Shown here piece by piece: positions 1-7,833 of a stretch of DNA of 10,490 nucleotides. Each line of letters starts with the position of its first letter. Position 1 is the stretch's first letter. Origin of the DNA: Funneliformis mosseae (Eukaryota; Glomeromycota; Glomeromycetes; Glomerales; Glomeraceae); NCBI GenBank assembly GCA_910592005.1, contig CAJVPP010003905.1, positions 1 to 10,490 of the forward strand, read 5' to 3'. The position numbers and the translations under genes were made by a program. A model generated the notes under the pieces. That model was not told the DNA's origin, did not search any database, and saw only the letters and a list, made by a program, of their open reading frames with translations.

Positions 1-739
1 TGATGAAGTTTTGATTTGATCCATGCTTTATATTTATATCTAAAAACTTTTCATAAAGCCAAGGGAAAAAAAAAAAAACTAAACATATTCGTAAAATTGA
101 GAAAATCACAAATTCCTTTTTGCGATATTCACATTTTTATTTATTATGAAATGATTTTCATTATTTTAAATTTTTATTTATTTATTTCAAAAAGGGACAA
201 AAAAATAAAATTTTAAATTAATAAATGTTTTGAATCAGTTAAAATCTACATTCAGGGAATAAATTTTTGAAAAAATTTTCGATTTTACACCCTTTCCCGT
301 CTGATACTAAAGGTGAAATTATACAAGATTTTCATCCCTCTGACCTAAAAAAATTCTTATATATTAAATTTTAATGAATATAAGATGATCTAAAAAAAAA
401 AGTCGGTATCTTTTCTGATTTTTGTAATTCTGTCAAAAATTTGGGTGCCACGTTTTGAATTTGGCTACAGAGTTATTTGTTTGTATTTATAACCTCTTTA
501 TTTTTTATTCATTCTAATCAATTTTATTTATTGTATTGCGAAAAAAAATTTTTTCAGCTTCATAATCTTCAAAATTCAATCCTTTTATTGGTGTTGCAAT
601 TTAGCATTCCCGTTTTTTTTTAACAAAAAACTAGATTCATTATTATGAAAAAATAAAAAAAAAAAAAATTGTATGAATCAATAAAGGCCTATTTTATTTA
701 ATTGTTCTATTAATAAATTATCAATTTTTATTTTTTCAG
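1..739. other. Intergenic AT-rich stretch without a supported gene
   Basis: Six-frame reading finds only short low-complexity frames rich in Lys, Phe, Ile and Asn. A TATAAATA sits on the minus strand at 484-491. Downstream of it, on the minus strand, a pyrimidine-rich acceptor (TTTTTTTAG) precedes an open stretch of about 19 codons ending near 290, with no matching donor that keeps a coding frame. I therefore call no gene here. The stretch at 285-345 is somewhat richer in G+C than its surroundings and could be a repeat fragment. Confidence 0.5.
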
Positions 740-945
740 GTTATTTTCGATCCTCTTTCCCGGTTCATCACCGCGGCGAAGGTAAGTTGACTAAATTTTT
801 TTCGACTTATTTTTTTTTTTTTTTCTTATTTTGGTAATTAGTTCTGAGTATTAATTATATTTATTTGATTAGTTTTATTTTTTAGGCTAGATCGGTTCAT
901 CCCTTTAGCTGGAATTATCATTTTCGTTGCCGCAGCATAGGTTGA
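740..945 (+). other. Possible pair of short exons around a 104-nt intron; GC-rich island
   Basis: Block 740-781 is preceded by a strong acceptor (TTTTTTCAG) and followed directly by a consensus donor GTAAGT at 782-787. The matching acceptor TTTTTTAG ends at 885 and block 886-945 follows. Joined, one frame is phase 0 across the junction and gives 33 codons to a TGA at 943-945, beginning VIFDPLSRFITAAK and continuing ARSVHPFSWNYHFRCRSIG. A second frame is also open across the junction and ends LDRFIPLAGIIIFVAAA. Both blocks contain CGGTTCATC and are clearly richer in G+C than the flanks. No start codon or first exon could be found upstream. My unverified impression is that such strings recur in Rhizophagus gene models, which would suggest a dispersed repeat that supplies splice sites rather than a gene. 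Function unknown. Confidence 0.35.
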
Positions 946-1443
946 TAACTTAAACGTTAGATATGAGAAATTTATATTGCGTCATGGATGTCAAAAGTAA
1001 AAGACGTGTATTAAAAACCATAGATAAAAATAAAAAAAAAGTTGATATAAAAAATTTTTTGTCGATAGAAAATTGAAGGATGTGTGAATGAATACCTTTG
1101 GCTAATAAATTTCAAAGACAGCATGCATTAAAAAGTGTTAATAAATTTTTTTTTTTTATTAAAACGTATCAATAAACCCAAATTCTAAAAACATTGTATG
1201 TCAAGATTTATATATTTATATATCACATGATATTAGTTTATTTAATACCGTAATATCGTTATAGTAATTAATAATAGAGATTTATCTCTAGGATTCAATA
1301 TTAATAAAAGAATCAATTAAATTCATTTACTATATTAAAAGTTAACTCGCACGATCAAAAACAATTCAATAATTAACTACTGGTGTGAACGGAAATTCTT
1401 CCTTTACAAAATAAGTTACTTTTTGAATGTAAATTAAAAATCC

Positions 1444-1449
1444 TTTATT
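1444..1449 (-). terminator. AATAAA overlapping the stop of the peptide gene
   Basis: The minus strand reads TAATAAAGG at the end of exon 2, so the stop codon is followed in frame by a second TAA and overlaps an AATAAA hexamer. If this is the polyadenylation signal, the 3' untranslated region would be very short. AATAAA is common by chance at this AT content, so this is only suggestive. Confidence 0.25.
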
Positions 1450-1734
1450 ATAATATTCCTCTAAATAATCCTTTATTTCTACCACCATCATCATTAGAAG
1501 AATTACTTGGTCCACAACGTCTATTTCTACCTGAACATCGACGTTTTGTTAACCTAATATGATTGACAAGGAATTAATGATGGTACAAATTAAAACAGAA
1601 AATAAATATACGATTACTTACAATTCAGAATCGACATCTCGTATGATAGATTTATCAAATGTAAGTGGTGAACTTGACACCACGGAAATTAAAAACAATA
1701 AAGTGATTATGAAAGGGAGAACGGAGAATTTCAT
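1448..1734 (-). CDS. Small secreted peptide precursor (72 aa, two exons, KR processing site)
   Basis: Exon 1 is 1622-1734 (37 codons plus 2 nt). The intron is 1554-1621 (68 nt, GTAAGT...ATTAG). Exon 2 is 1448-1553, ending TAA at 1448-1450. The intron interrupts a Leu codon in phase 2. Residues 1-22 look like a classical signal peptide: MKFS, then a hydrophobic core VLPFIITLLFLISVV, then SSS before Pro23. Residues 23-40 form an acidic/neutral pro-segment. K41-R42 is a candidate Kex2 (kexin) site, with a second dibasic R49-R50. The likely mature part is a basic, Gly/Asn/Ser-rich peptide of about 30 residues with two cysteines (C44 and C51, in CSGRNRRC) that could form a small disulphide loop, and one N-glycosylation sequon (N55-S-S). 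Exon 1 carries signal plus pro-region and exon 2 the whole mature peptide. The ATG follows nine A residues, as in the kinase gene, and a TATA box lies 111 bp upstream. It resembles effector or peptide-hormone precursors of mycorrhizal fungi in layout only. I do not recognise the family. The antisense open frame at 1559-1759 is a shadow. Confidence 0.72.
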
Positions 1735-1844
1735 TTTTTTTTTAATAATTTTATTTTAGTATAATTTTTTTTTTATTTTGAGAAGGATTTTTTGAGTGAA
1801 TACAAAAATAAATTTACTTTTTTTTACTTCAAGTTTCAAGAGGG

Positions 1845-1852
1845 TATTTATA
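1845..1852 (-). promoter_or_regulatory. TATA box of the secreted-peptide gene
   Basis: TATAAATA on the minus strand, followed by CCCTC, 111 bp before the ATG at 1734. That would place transcription start roughly 80 nt before the ATG. The leader between them is A/T-rich and ends in an A-run directly before the ATG. Confidence 0.5.
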
Positions 1853-2449
1853 TTTTCTGAACATATAGAAAAGTAATCGATCATAACTGTTCTTTGTTGG
1901 TTCATCTTGTATTAGTACTTTCCTATCGGTCCACATGCAAATTAAAAAATTGAAATTTCACATCCTTAATTATCAAACAAAAAAAAAAAAAAAAATAATT
2001 ATATAATAATCTATTTTAGGATAGGAAACATCGATCGGATAGAACGACGTGTGTTTTTTTAAAATTTACAAATAAAATAAATAGGAGTTTAACTTATTTA
2101 GTTAATTTCAAATATCTGCAAAAAGTCCAAGTTTACATGATACATTTGAAACCATAGAATGGATTTTACGAAATTTTGTAACGATAACATAAGTTATAAA
2201 AGTAATCGATTACGATTTATAATTTTTAAAATTTTTCAAATTTGGAGTTATAGTTTTTTTTTTTTTGTCCTGCAATGCTTATATAATGATTTGCAAATCC
2301 AATTTTGTTGAACAAATTGACAGTACCGTTTTAAGTATCGTATGGTAATTGCAGATTACAATTACAAAGTCTAATTCAAATAAGGAAAACTTAATAAGAA
2401 TTCGAACTACAAAGAATTCCAACTTCTGAATGAATACTATAATGCATGC
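1853..2449. other. Intergenic region with no supported gene
   Basis: There are poly-A/T runs and many stops in all frames. A 9-bp inverted pair, TTTCCTATC near 1919-1927 and GATAGGAAA near 2031-2039, flanks about 100 bp upstream of the peptide gene's TATA box, with CGATCGGAT next to the right arm; it could be a regulatory pair or chance. A TATAAAAG at about 2196-2203 on the plus strand has no convincing coding exon after it. Confidence 0.4.
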
Positions 2450-2548
2450 TTACGTCCAGCATGATGCACATTCATTCATATCGACATCTTCAATGTCCTC
2501 TTCCATACATGTAATCGCCTTGTAAAAGTAAAAAAAAAAAATACTCAT
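2450..2548 (-). CDS. Possible short acidic ORF or exon (32 codons), unknown function
   Basis: The minus-strand frame from an ATG at 2548 to TAA at 2450-2452 reads MSIFFFYFYK and then AITCMEEDIEDVDMNECASCWT. The second half is acidic with three cysteines and looks more protein-like than the surrounding AT-rich translation. The first half is encoded by a 12-T run. An alternative ATG at 2559-2561, in another frame, follows an 11-A run. A TTTTACAAG before GCG could act as a weak splice acceptor, which would make only the acidic half coding, but no upstream donor or exon was found. The stop is embedded in GTAAGC, which could also be a donor into a further exon. I recognise no family. It may be an exon remnant or chance. 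Confidence 0.2.
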   Translation of the reverse strand: MSIFFFYFYKAITCMEEDIEDVDMNECASCWT

Positions 2549-2971
2549 TTCGTCGGCACATTTTTTTTTTTGACACGTCATTAAATATTTAATTTTCCGG
2601 AATAAAATAATGTGCCATTTTTCTGTTTTATCAGATATTTCATCAAAACTTCATGAAACTTTGCCAATATTCTAAAAAGAGTAGATCTTAGAAGTGGTTC
2701 ACAGCCTGTCAGCGCGTTAACAAGGTTATGGTTAATCATTATGATCGTGCGTTAATCTTTATATCAAGCATTTAGGACCACAATTCACGACAAGCATGCA
2801 AGGAATGTAAACATATTCCTTTCACACATCTGTGAGATAACGCGTAAATTCTATCAAAATTAATCAGGAAGGATATTACTGTAAGTTAGTTTAATAGCTG
2901 TTAGTTAAATGTATAATCTTTAAAGCTTGCATAGACTATTTGCTGGCGCAGTCGTTCGTATAGCTTCCGGT

Positions 2972-3430
2972 AAATTTATTTTATCAAATAACAAAATACA
3001 GAAAAAGTAACGAAAAATGCATGATATTATCGAAATAATGTTGCAGGACGAAAATATAAAATACCAAATTTACGTCAAAATTCTAAAAACAAAAAAATTT
3101 GATCAACAAATTCGAAATTATAATAAATATTTAGTGAATGTCGTTTCTCAAGATGTTTTTTTAACTAGGCTTTATTTAACTATTCATGGCTAAAAAAAAA
3201 GCCTAGTTAAAAACATCTTTGAAAACAGCATTCACTAAATATTATTATTAGGGCGTAAAATACTATGAAATTTTGAGGAATTATTTGTTGCATTAATCCA
3301 TTAATTTCTTGTTTTTGAATTTTGAAATCTTGATATATTTTCATACGCAACATTATTTCGATGTATCGAAATTATTAAGCCGTTTTTTCGTTGCTTTTTT
3401 CTTATTTTTCATTTTTAATAAAATAAAATT
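2972..3430. repeat. Foldback element: long imperfect inverted repeat, MITE-like
   Basis: Left arm about 2972-3173, right arm about 3192-3430. The core is nearly perfect. ATATTTAGTGAATG (3127-3140) pairs with 3229-3242, and the AAGATGT...AACTAGGCTTT segment (3150-3173) pairs with 3198-3219 apart from a 2-nt indel; the loop is about 3174-3197. Farther out, ATCGAAATAATGTTGC (3029-3044) pairs perfectly with 3347-3362, and a looser outer part pairs around GTAACGAAAAA with TTTTTCGTTGC. Pairing decays outward. No transposase or other gene is inside, and the short plus-strand frame at 3309-3497 lies in the right arm and is not coding. It could be a non-autonomous transposon, or a transcribed hairpin that feeds small-RNA production. 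No clear target-site duplication was found at the outer edges. Confidence 0.75.
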
Positions 3431-4099
3431 TTTTTTTTTGAATTTCTATATTTTAGATGTTAAATGTGGATTATTTAGAAGCTTAGGACAATATTAAATT
3501 GTGTAAATTTTTAGAGTGACGGGAAAGAAAAGATTACTAAGAAAAGTTTATTTATTGTCGGTTCCTTTTTTATCACGGACGTTAATAACCATGAAAATAT
3601 TAGTTAATTACAATCTCACAGAGATCACGGATCCCTGATTATATCTCTGATTTCGCGGTAAATAACTGTTACATATTGGATGTTTGTATAAATATCCCAT
3701 ACCCCTTTAAAAATTAATCTTAATTAAATCCGACCCATCGAAAAGTACGTCGAATTTCATCCGTAATATAAAAATGCTATTTGATTTACTTTCAAAAAAA
3801 AAAAAAAAAAGACAGAAAATAGTGATTCTATAAATAAATTACTAATATTGTAACATACAATTATAATATTAAATTTTTTTTAGAAATAGTGTAAATGTAA
3901 GTAAAAATTTTTAATAAGGAATAATATTATAATTTAATATCTAGCTCAACTTGGTTACATATTAGATCAATAGCATGCTTGTTTATTATTATATTTTAAA
4001 AATAAGAAATCTACACCGTCACCGCGGGACGCTAACCTTAACCTTTATATAATCAAAAGACGGTGACAAGACATAAAATAAATTCTTTTGAAATTTAAA
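3431..4099. other. Intergenic region between foldback and kinase 3' end
   Basis: No supported gene. A plus-strand TATAAATA at 3687-3694 precedes only a 19-codon frame beginning at 3774 that runs into poly-Lys, so I call no gene. CAGAGAT...ATCTCTG near 3618-3648 is a 7-bp inverted pair. CACCGTC (4014-4020) and GACGGTG (4059-4065) form another, with GTCACCG (4018-4024) and CGGTGAC (4061-4067) as an overlapping alternative pairing, around a GC-richer spot (ACCGCGGGACGC). This lies beyond the kinase gene's likely poly(A) signal. Confidence 0.4.
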
Positions 4100-4105
4100 T
4101 TTATT
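4100..4105 (-). terminator. Candidate poly(A) signal of the kinase gene
   Basis: AATAAA on the minus strand, 86 bp beyond the kinase stop codon at 4191-4193. Position and orientation fit a 3' end signal, but the hexamer is frequent at this AT content. Confidence 0.3.
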
Positions 4106-4190
4106 CTAATAAAATAAATATGTATATAATATATTAAATCCTTTTTTTTTTTTCTTTGGAGAATTAAATAATATTTTGATGATCAATACA

Positions 4191-6153
4191 TTAAAAAGAA
4201 CTTAATGATCTACTTGTATAAATAGCTTCTGGATGTGGTTTGCTGGTAAGTTTCTTTGTACTTATTAACTCACGTCTTTTTATTTCAGCCTGATTAAAAA
4301 TTTCAGCGTATTTATTTTCGGAATGCCAATGGCTCAATGTCTTGCATATTTCTGTTATAGAAGGTCTTTTTGATGGAGAAGGGTCCCAACAACTTTTCAT
4401 TAAATCAGCAAACAATTCAGGGGTATCTTCTGTAATCTCAGGACGAATTCCGTAAAGAATATCAAGTGTAAGTTTATTATTGTGCTCCACGTCTTCAAAA
4501 GGTCTACAACCCGTTGTGAATTCCCACATGATCATCGCCATACTATAAATGTCAGACGCTTTAGAATATCGAAACTTTCTAAATATTTCTGGAGCGATAT
4601 AAGGTATCACACCATATATATTATCAGCTGGTAAAATATCATTTGTAGGCTTTAATAAACCTAAATCACCGATTTGCCATTGATTTTTGGAATAATTGGA
4701 TTTCACAAACAATATGTTCCCGCTATGAAGATCTCGATGCACCAAATTCGCGTTGTGAATAATTTCAAGCCTGAAAATAAAGAAAATTTAATTTAATGAT
4801 TCACTGAACATAATATTGCACAAGATACGTACCCTATTGATATTTGATATAAAATATATAGCTTTCTGTTCCATGTGATGTTATGAAAATAATTTTTTAG
4901 ATAATTATGTAAATCGCCTCCTGATGCAAATTTCATAACCAACATGTAATCTTTTGTTTCAGGATCTCTCGTAATCCCATAGCACCTGATTACATGATAA
5001 AATTTAGAACAATAATAATGTGACTTTAACTATATTTGATTATATATGAAGCGGTATATTAGAATATCGATTCTCAGGTAAGAAAAAAAAAAAAATATTT
5101 ACAACTTTACTTACTTACTTCATTTAAAAACTCTTCGATAGAATTTCGGGAATTTATGATTCTCTTTACAGCAACAATCTTATCAGATTTTCTATGACGA
5201 TACTTTTTATCCGACCAAATTGCCTGGTATACGATACCAAACCCACCATGTGCTATTTGAGTTGACTTTGTGATTTGTGATGATGGGATCACCTTGATAA
5301 GGGATTTTGGGGAAACCTTACTATGGATAAATTCATATATATCAGAAGGATTGAAATTCTTATCAATATTTTTTACATATTCGCCAATTTGAAAGAATTT
5401 AGAGTTGCGAAGAAATTCGTCCAGGTTACTATTCCCACTACTAATATTCGCGTTCTCAATAATGACCTTTAAATTTCTTTTGCATTTTTTACATTGAGAT
5501 TGATCTGTCAATCCGAAAATAATGTTTGTAGTTAAACAATATCTGCATCCGGTATAAAATACATAACAACTCGCGCAATACTTTTGACAGTCTGACGTAA
5601 ACCTTAATATTTGATTACATGCGATACAACAGTAGGAATTGAACCACCACGGCAGGTAAATAGTTAGGGTGCGTTTATTGGACATCACCTCATAATAGAT
5701 CAGATAACAATCGGAACACAATCGAAAGTCGATAAACCTCGAAGGAATCCGTCGATAAGTCAACTTTCCACATAACTTGCAATGCTTTTCACTCTCGATC
5801 ATCTTATTTTTAATGATGTCGTGATTATTGAAGTTATTGGGGTTATAAGTGACGAAATATCGTGTCGGTACTTGCTTAAAGCACCACTCTTGAACGGTGA
5901 TTGGCGTGAATGGATTCGTCGTGTATGCATGTACATCCAAATATTTTTTATAATCGGTTACGTCGTCGTTAATATAACGTAATAAGCACCTCTTGCAATA
6001 TTTTTGGTAAAATAAGAGCGTTTCCGAATATTTATCATTGCATTTGAAACAATTAATATCCCTATAATCAAAAGGGAAAAATAAAATCTTCTCAAGGCTA
6101 GATATTAATTTTGGTGTTGGATCACAAGGGTCATTTGCAGTTAACGGTTGCAT
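4191..6153 (-). CDS. TKL/Tyr-kinase-like protein kinase with N-terminal Cys4 zinc-ribbon-like modules (603 aa, three exons)
   Basis: Exons are 5119-6153, 4833-5029 and 4191-4770, 1812 nt in all, joined by introns of 89 and 62 nt. Residues 1-225 hold four paired-CxxC modules: C35/C38-C53/C56, C125/C128-C146/C149, C176/C179-C193/C196 and C203/C206-C221/C224; zinc binding is inferred. Residues about 290-560 are a protein kinase domain: glycine loop GGFG (303-306), beta-3 Lys330 in VAVK, helix-C Glu345, catalytic loop HRDLHSGN with Asp424 and Asn429, metal-binding Asp446 in DLG (Leu replaces the usual Phe), APE at 470-472, Asp484 in helix F and Arg546 near the end of the domain. All catalytic residues are present, so it is probably active in transferring phosphate from ATP to Ser/Thr or Tyr. 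It most resembles the expanded Rhizophagus kinase family. The tail ends soon after HPEAIYTSR, where I recall relatives continuing, so it may be truncated. The ATG follows an 11-A run and there is no signal peptide or membrane segment, so it is likely cytosolic. Substrate unknown. Confidence 0.9.
4771..4832 (-). other. Kinase intron 2 (62 nt)
   Basis: GTACGT donor and TTTTCAG acceptor. Phase 2, splitting Gly411. Splicing joins YQISI-G-LEIIHNANLVHRDLH, the usual helix E to catalytic-loop sequence of kinases. Confidence 0.88.
5030..5118 (-). other. Kinase intron 1 (89 nt)
   Basis: GTAAGT donor directly after the codon for Glu345 and acceptor AATATAG before TTA AAG. Phase 0. Splicing joins EEFLNE to LKSHYYCSKFYHVIRCYGIT, which restores the continuous helix C to beta-4 segment expected of this kinase family. 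Without splicing the frame ends after three more residues (VSK, then stop). Confidence 0.85.
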
Positions 6154-6201
6154 TTTTTTTTTTTGTATTATTCATTTGAAAATTTATTGTAAATATCACA
6201 C

Positions 6202-6209
6202 TTTTTATA
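6202..6209 (-). promoter_or_regulatory. TATA box of the kinase gene
   Basis: TATAAAAA on the minus strand followed by GTGTGA, 49 bp before the ATG at 6153. This implies a short leader of about 20 nt ending in an A-run. A TGACGCA (plus-strand 6235-6241), like a bZIP/CRE half-site, lies just upstream; its role is inference only. Confidence 0.5.
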
Positions 6210-6384
6210 CTTATTTGAAATTAGTCAAACTGTGTGACGCATGAGTGTTTCTCCAAGTTATTTTAAAGACTGTATATTTTCTGTGAACCTAAACTCTTTT
6301 GTTTTGATTTGCTTTTTTTTTTTTTTCTATTAAAAAAATAAAAACCAAATATTTTCATCAAAGTTCAATTAAATCGAAAATTCT

Positions 6385-6462
6385 ACGGTAAAAATCGGTT
6401 GATTCTTTCATAGGTTACTTAATAGGGTTTCCATTGAAATTTGAATGCCGACATTTTACCGT
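6385..6462. repeat. Short inverted repeat upstream of the kinase gene
   Basis: ACGGTAAAAATCGG (6385-6398) is the near-exact reverse complement of CCGACATTTTACCGT (6448-6462), with a single one-base indel, around about 50 bp. It could be the ends of a tiny element or a paired binding site in the kinase upstream region. Confidence 0.4.
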
Positions 6463-6624
6463 GCATTCATGTTGTCTTGTGCACCGTTGGACCAAATGGT
6501 TTCTCAATTTTGTATGAAACGGGAGTGTACGCATTTTCTCATATCCCTTTTGTGTACTATTTATATTTCTTTCCACGGAAAATATCACCTGTAATTGCTG
6601 GTATATTTTGAAAATAATGATACG
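6415..6624 (-). other. Ambiguous open region, open on both strands
   Basis: The minus strand is open for 69 codons (6624 to TAA at 6415-6417), with an internal ATG beginning MRTLPFHTKLRNHLVQR and three cysteines after it. A TTACAG within it could be a splice acceptor. The plus strand is open for 49 codons from ATG at 6445 to TAA at 6592-6594, with four cysteines. At this AT content such openness on both strands is unusual. A minus-strand TATAAATA (6558-6565) lies inside the minus frame. Third-position G+C of the minus frame is higher than in the kinase gene, and neither product resembles anything I know. Only one strand, or neither, can be coding. Confidence 0.15.
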
Positions 6625-7174
6625 TTAAAAAATGCGGGGAAGTAAAAAAACTGTTCAAAAAAAAGGTTAAATTCTTCACCAGTTCTTGAAAATAAAATCA
6701 AATTAATAAAAAATAAAAATAAAATGTCTACATCCACAACATCTAAAAGAAATTCTTTGTTGAAATAAGTTTTTCTTTTGTTAACCAAAATTCATTCATA
6801 AAATTTGCACAACATGATTTATAAGCAAACACAAGGTCATAACAATTTCATCATTAGAATTATTTTTCAATGGGCGTATAAAAAAATTTCAATATCTTCA
6901 AGTCCGCGTTCAAATAAATAAAAAATATTTTATTATGTCTTTCGTGTTTTATTTTCTCTTGCTTTAATGTGTTTCCCTTATTACGTGCGTGTTGTTCTGT
7001 TTTCTTTCCTTTCCATCATATTTGATTGCTTTTTTAAGAATTTATTGTGATGATATTTTAAATTTTTTGTATAAGTAGACTTCGTTTCTGCTCATATTTA
7101 GATAAAGGAATTTGGATCTCTTTTCTTAAGTCGCGCCGAATAGTTTGTTTCTTTGTGCATTAATTAATAAAATC

Positions 7175-7192
7175 TTAACCTAATCAGGTTAA
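7175..7192. repeat. Perfect small hairpin
   Basis: TTAACCT, four-base loop AATC, AGGTTAA. Seven perfect base pairs. It could be a protein-binding palindrome or chance. Confidence 0.4.
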
Positions 7193-7400
7193 ATTATCGA
7201 TTGTTTTTCACTTTGGGGCGGATCCACACTCTCAAAATTCTTTTAAAGATTCTAAGGAGGATTGGTGTAAATATATATTTTTGGATTTTAACTAATTTTT
7301 AAAATTTCTGCCCCTTCCATTGCATAGGTACGTACATATCTTAATACCGAATGAAAGTTGAGATAAGAGTTTAGAAGACGGTTCCATTTTTAATACAATC

Positions 7401-7427
7401 AAAAAAAAAAAAAAAAAAAAAAAAAAA
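7401..7427. repeat. 27-base poly-A run
   Basis: The longest homopolymer in the window, directly followed by TGAAGAAAAAATTTG, so an ATG abuts the run but opens only 13 codons. It could be a retro-element tail remnant or a slippage-prone microsatellite. Confidence 0.8.
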
Positions 7428-7833
7428 TGAAGAAAAAATTTGAGATATTGCTTCCTATCTTTGAGTAATACTTATCATTTCGTTCTGATTTAATTCGGCT
7501 TTTCTAAATGAGCATAAGTGTAAATCCTTGGACAAGTTGACATTCGATGCGGACAAATTATTCAATTAATTGTCTCCTCGATAATTTTTGAATTTTAGTA
7601 TTTATATTTCTTTATTTTAAAGACAAAAGATTTATAACGGTTATAATATTATAGATATAGCGCCGAAGGAACCATCCAACACAATATCAATCATAATTGA
7701 TGAAAATTGTGGTAACACAGCAAGTCCTTAACAAGTAATTAGTATCTACCAATCAAAAACGCAAATTTAAAAAAGAATTTTACTAAAAACCAGGATAAAA
7801 AAAAAAAAAATCTCAAAAAAAAAAACTTTTAAT

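Larger units (their letters stand above)
6625..7833. other. Intergenic region with no supported gene
   Basis: Contains a plus-strand TATA-like TATAAAAA at 6877-6884, followed 50 bp later only by a 10-codon frame (ATG at 6935) and then a 27-codon hydrophobic frame from about 6968, neither convincing. A minus-strand TATAAATA at 7599-7606 is followed only by a 17-codon frame. The minus frame at 6585-6788 has no ATG and is low complexity. Other short frames near 7190-7290 are open on both strands but carry no recognisable product. Confidence 0.4.

Noticed and set aside
16..216. Plus-strand 66-codon frame
   Set aside because: Low-complexity Lys/Phe/Ile translation of AT-rich DNA with no motif, splice support or promoter.
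1559..1759. Plus-strand 66-codon frame
   Set aside because: Antisense shadow of the spliced secreted-peptide gene, which has a signal peptide, matching splice phases and a TATA box on the other strand.
3309..3497. Plus-strand 62-codon frame
   Set aside because: Lies mostly in the right arm of the foldback; Phe-rich low complexity.
3687..3780. Plus-strand TATAAATA with ATG 87 bp later
   Set aside because: The frame is only 19 codons and runs into poly-Lys; no splice donor rescues it.
4981..5029. Alternative acceptor ATCAG just before GTGCTATGG for kinase intron 1
   Set aside because: It would delete 44 nt, break the frame and lose the LKSHYYCSKFYHVI segment expected between helix C and beta 4.
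5782..5982. Plus-strand 66-codon frame
   Set aside because: Antisense to kinase exon 1.
6585..6788. Minus-strand 67-codon frame
   Set aside because: Begins at TTG with no ATG, Phe/Leu-rich, no recognisable domain.
6877..7040. Plus-strand TATAAAAA followed by short hydrophobic frames at 6935 and 6968
   Set aside because: 10 and 27 codons only, no donor site to extend either, no clear signal-peptide c-region.
7186..7384. Several short frames on both strands, including a minus ATG near 7388 with a possible 44-nt intron
   Set aside because: Frames are open on both strands at once, the intron would be shorter than the others here, and no product is recognisable.
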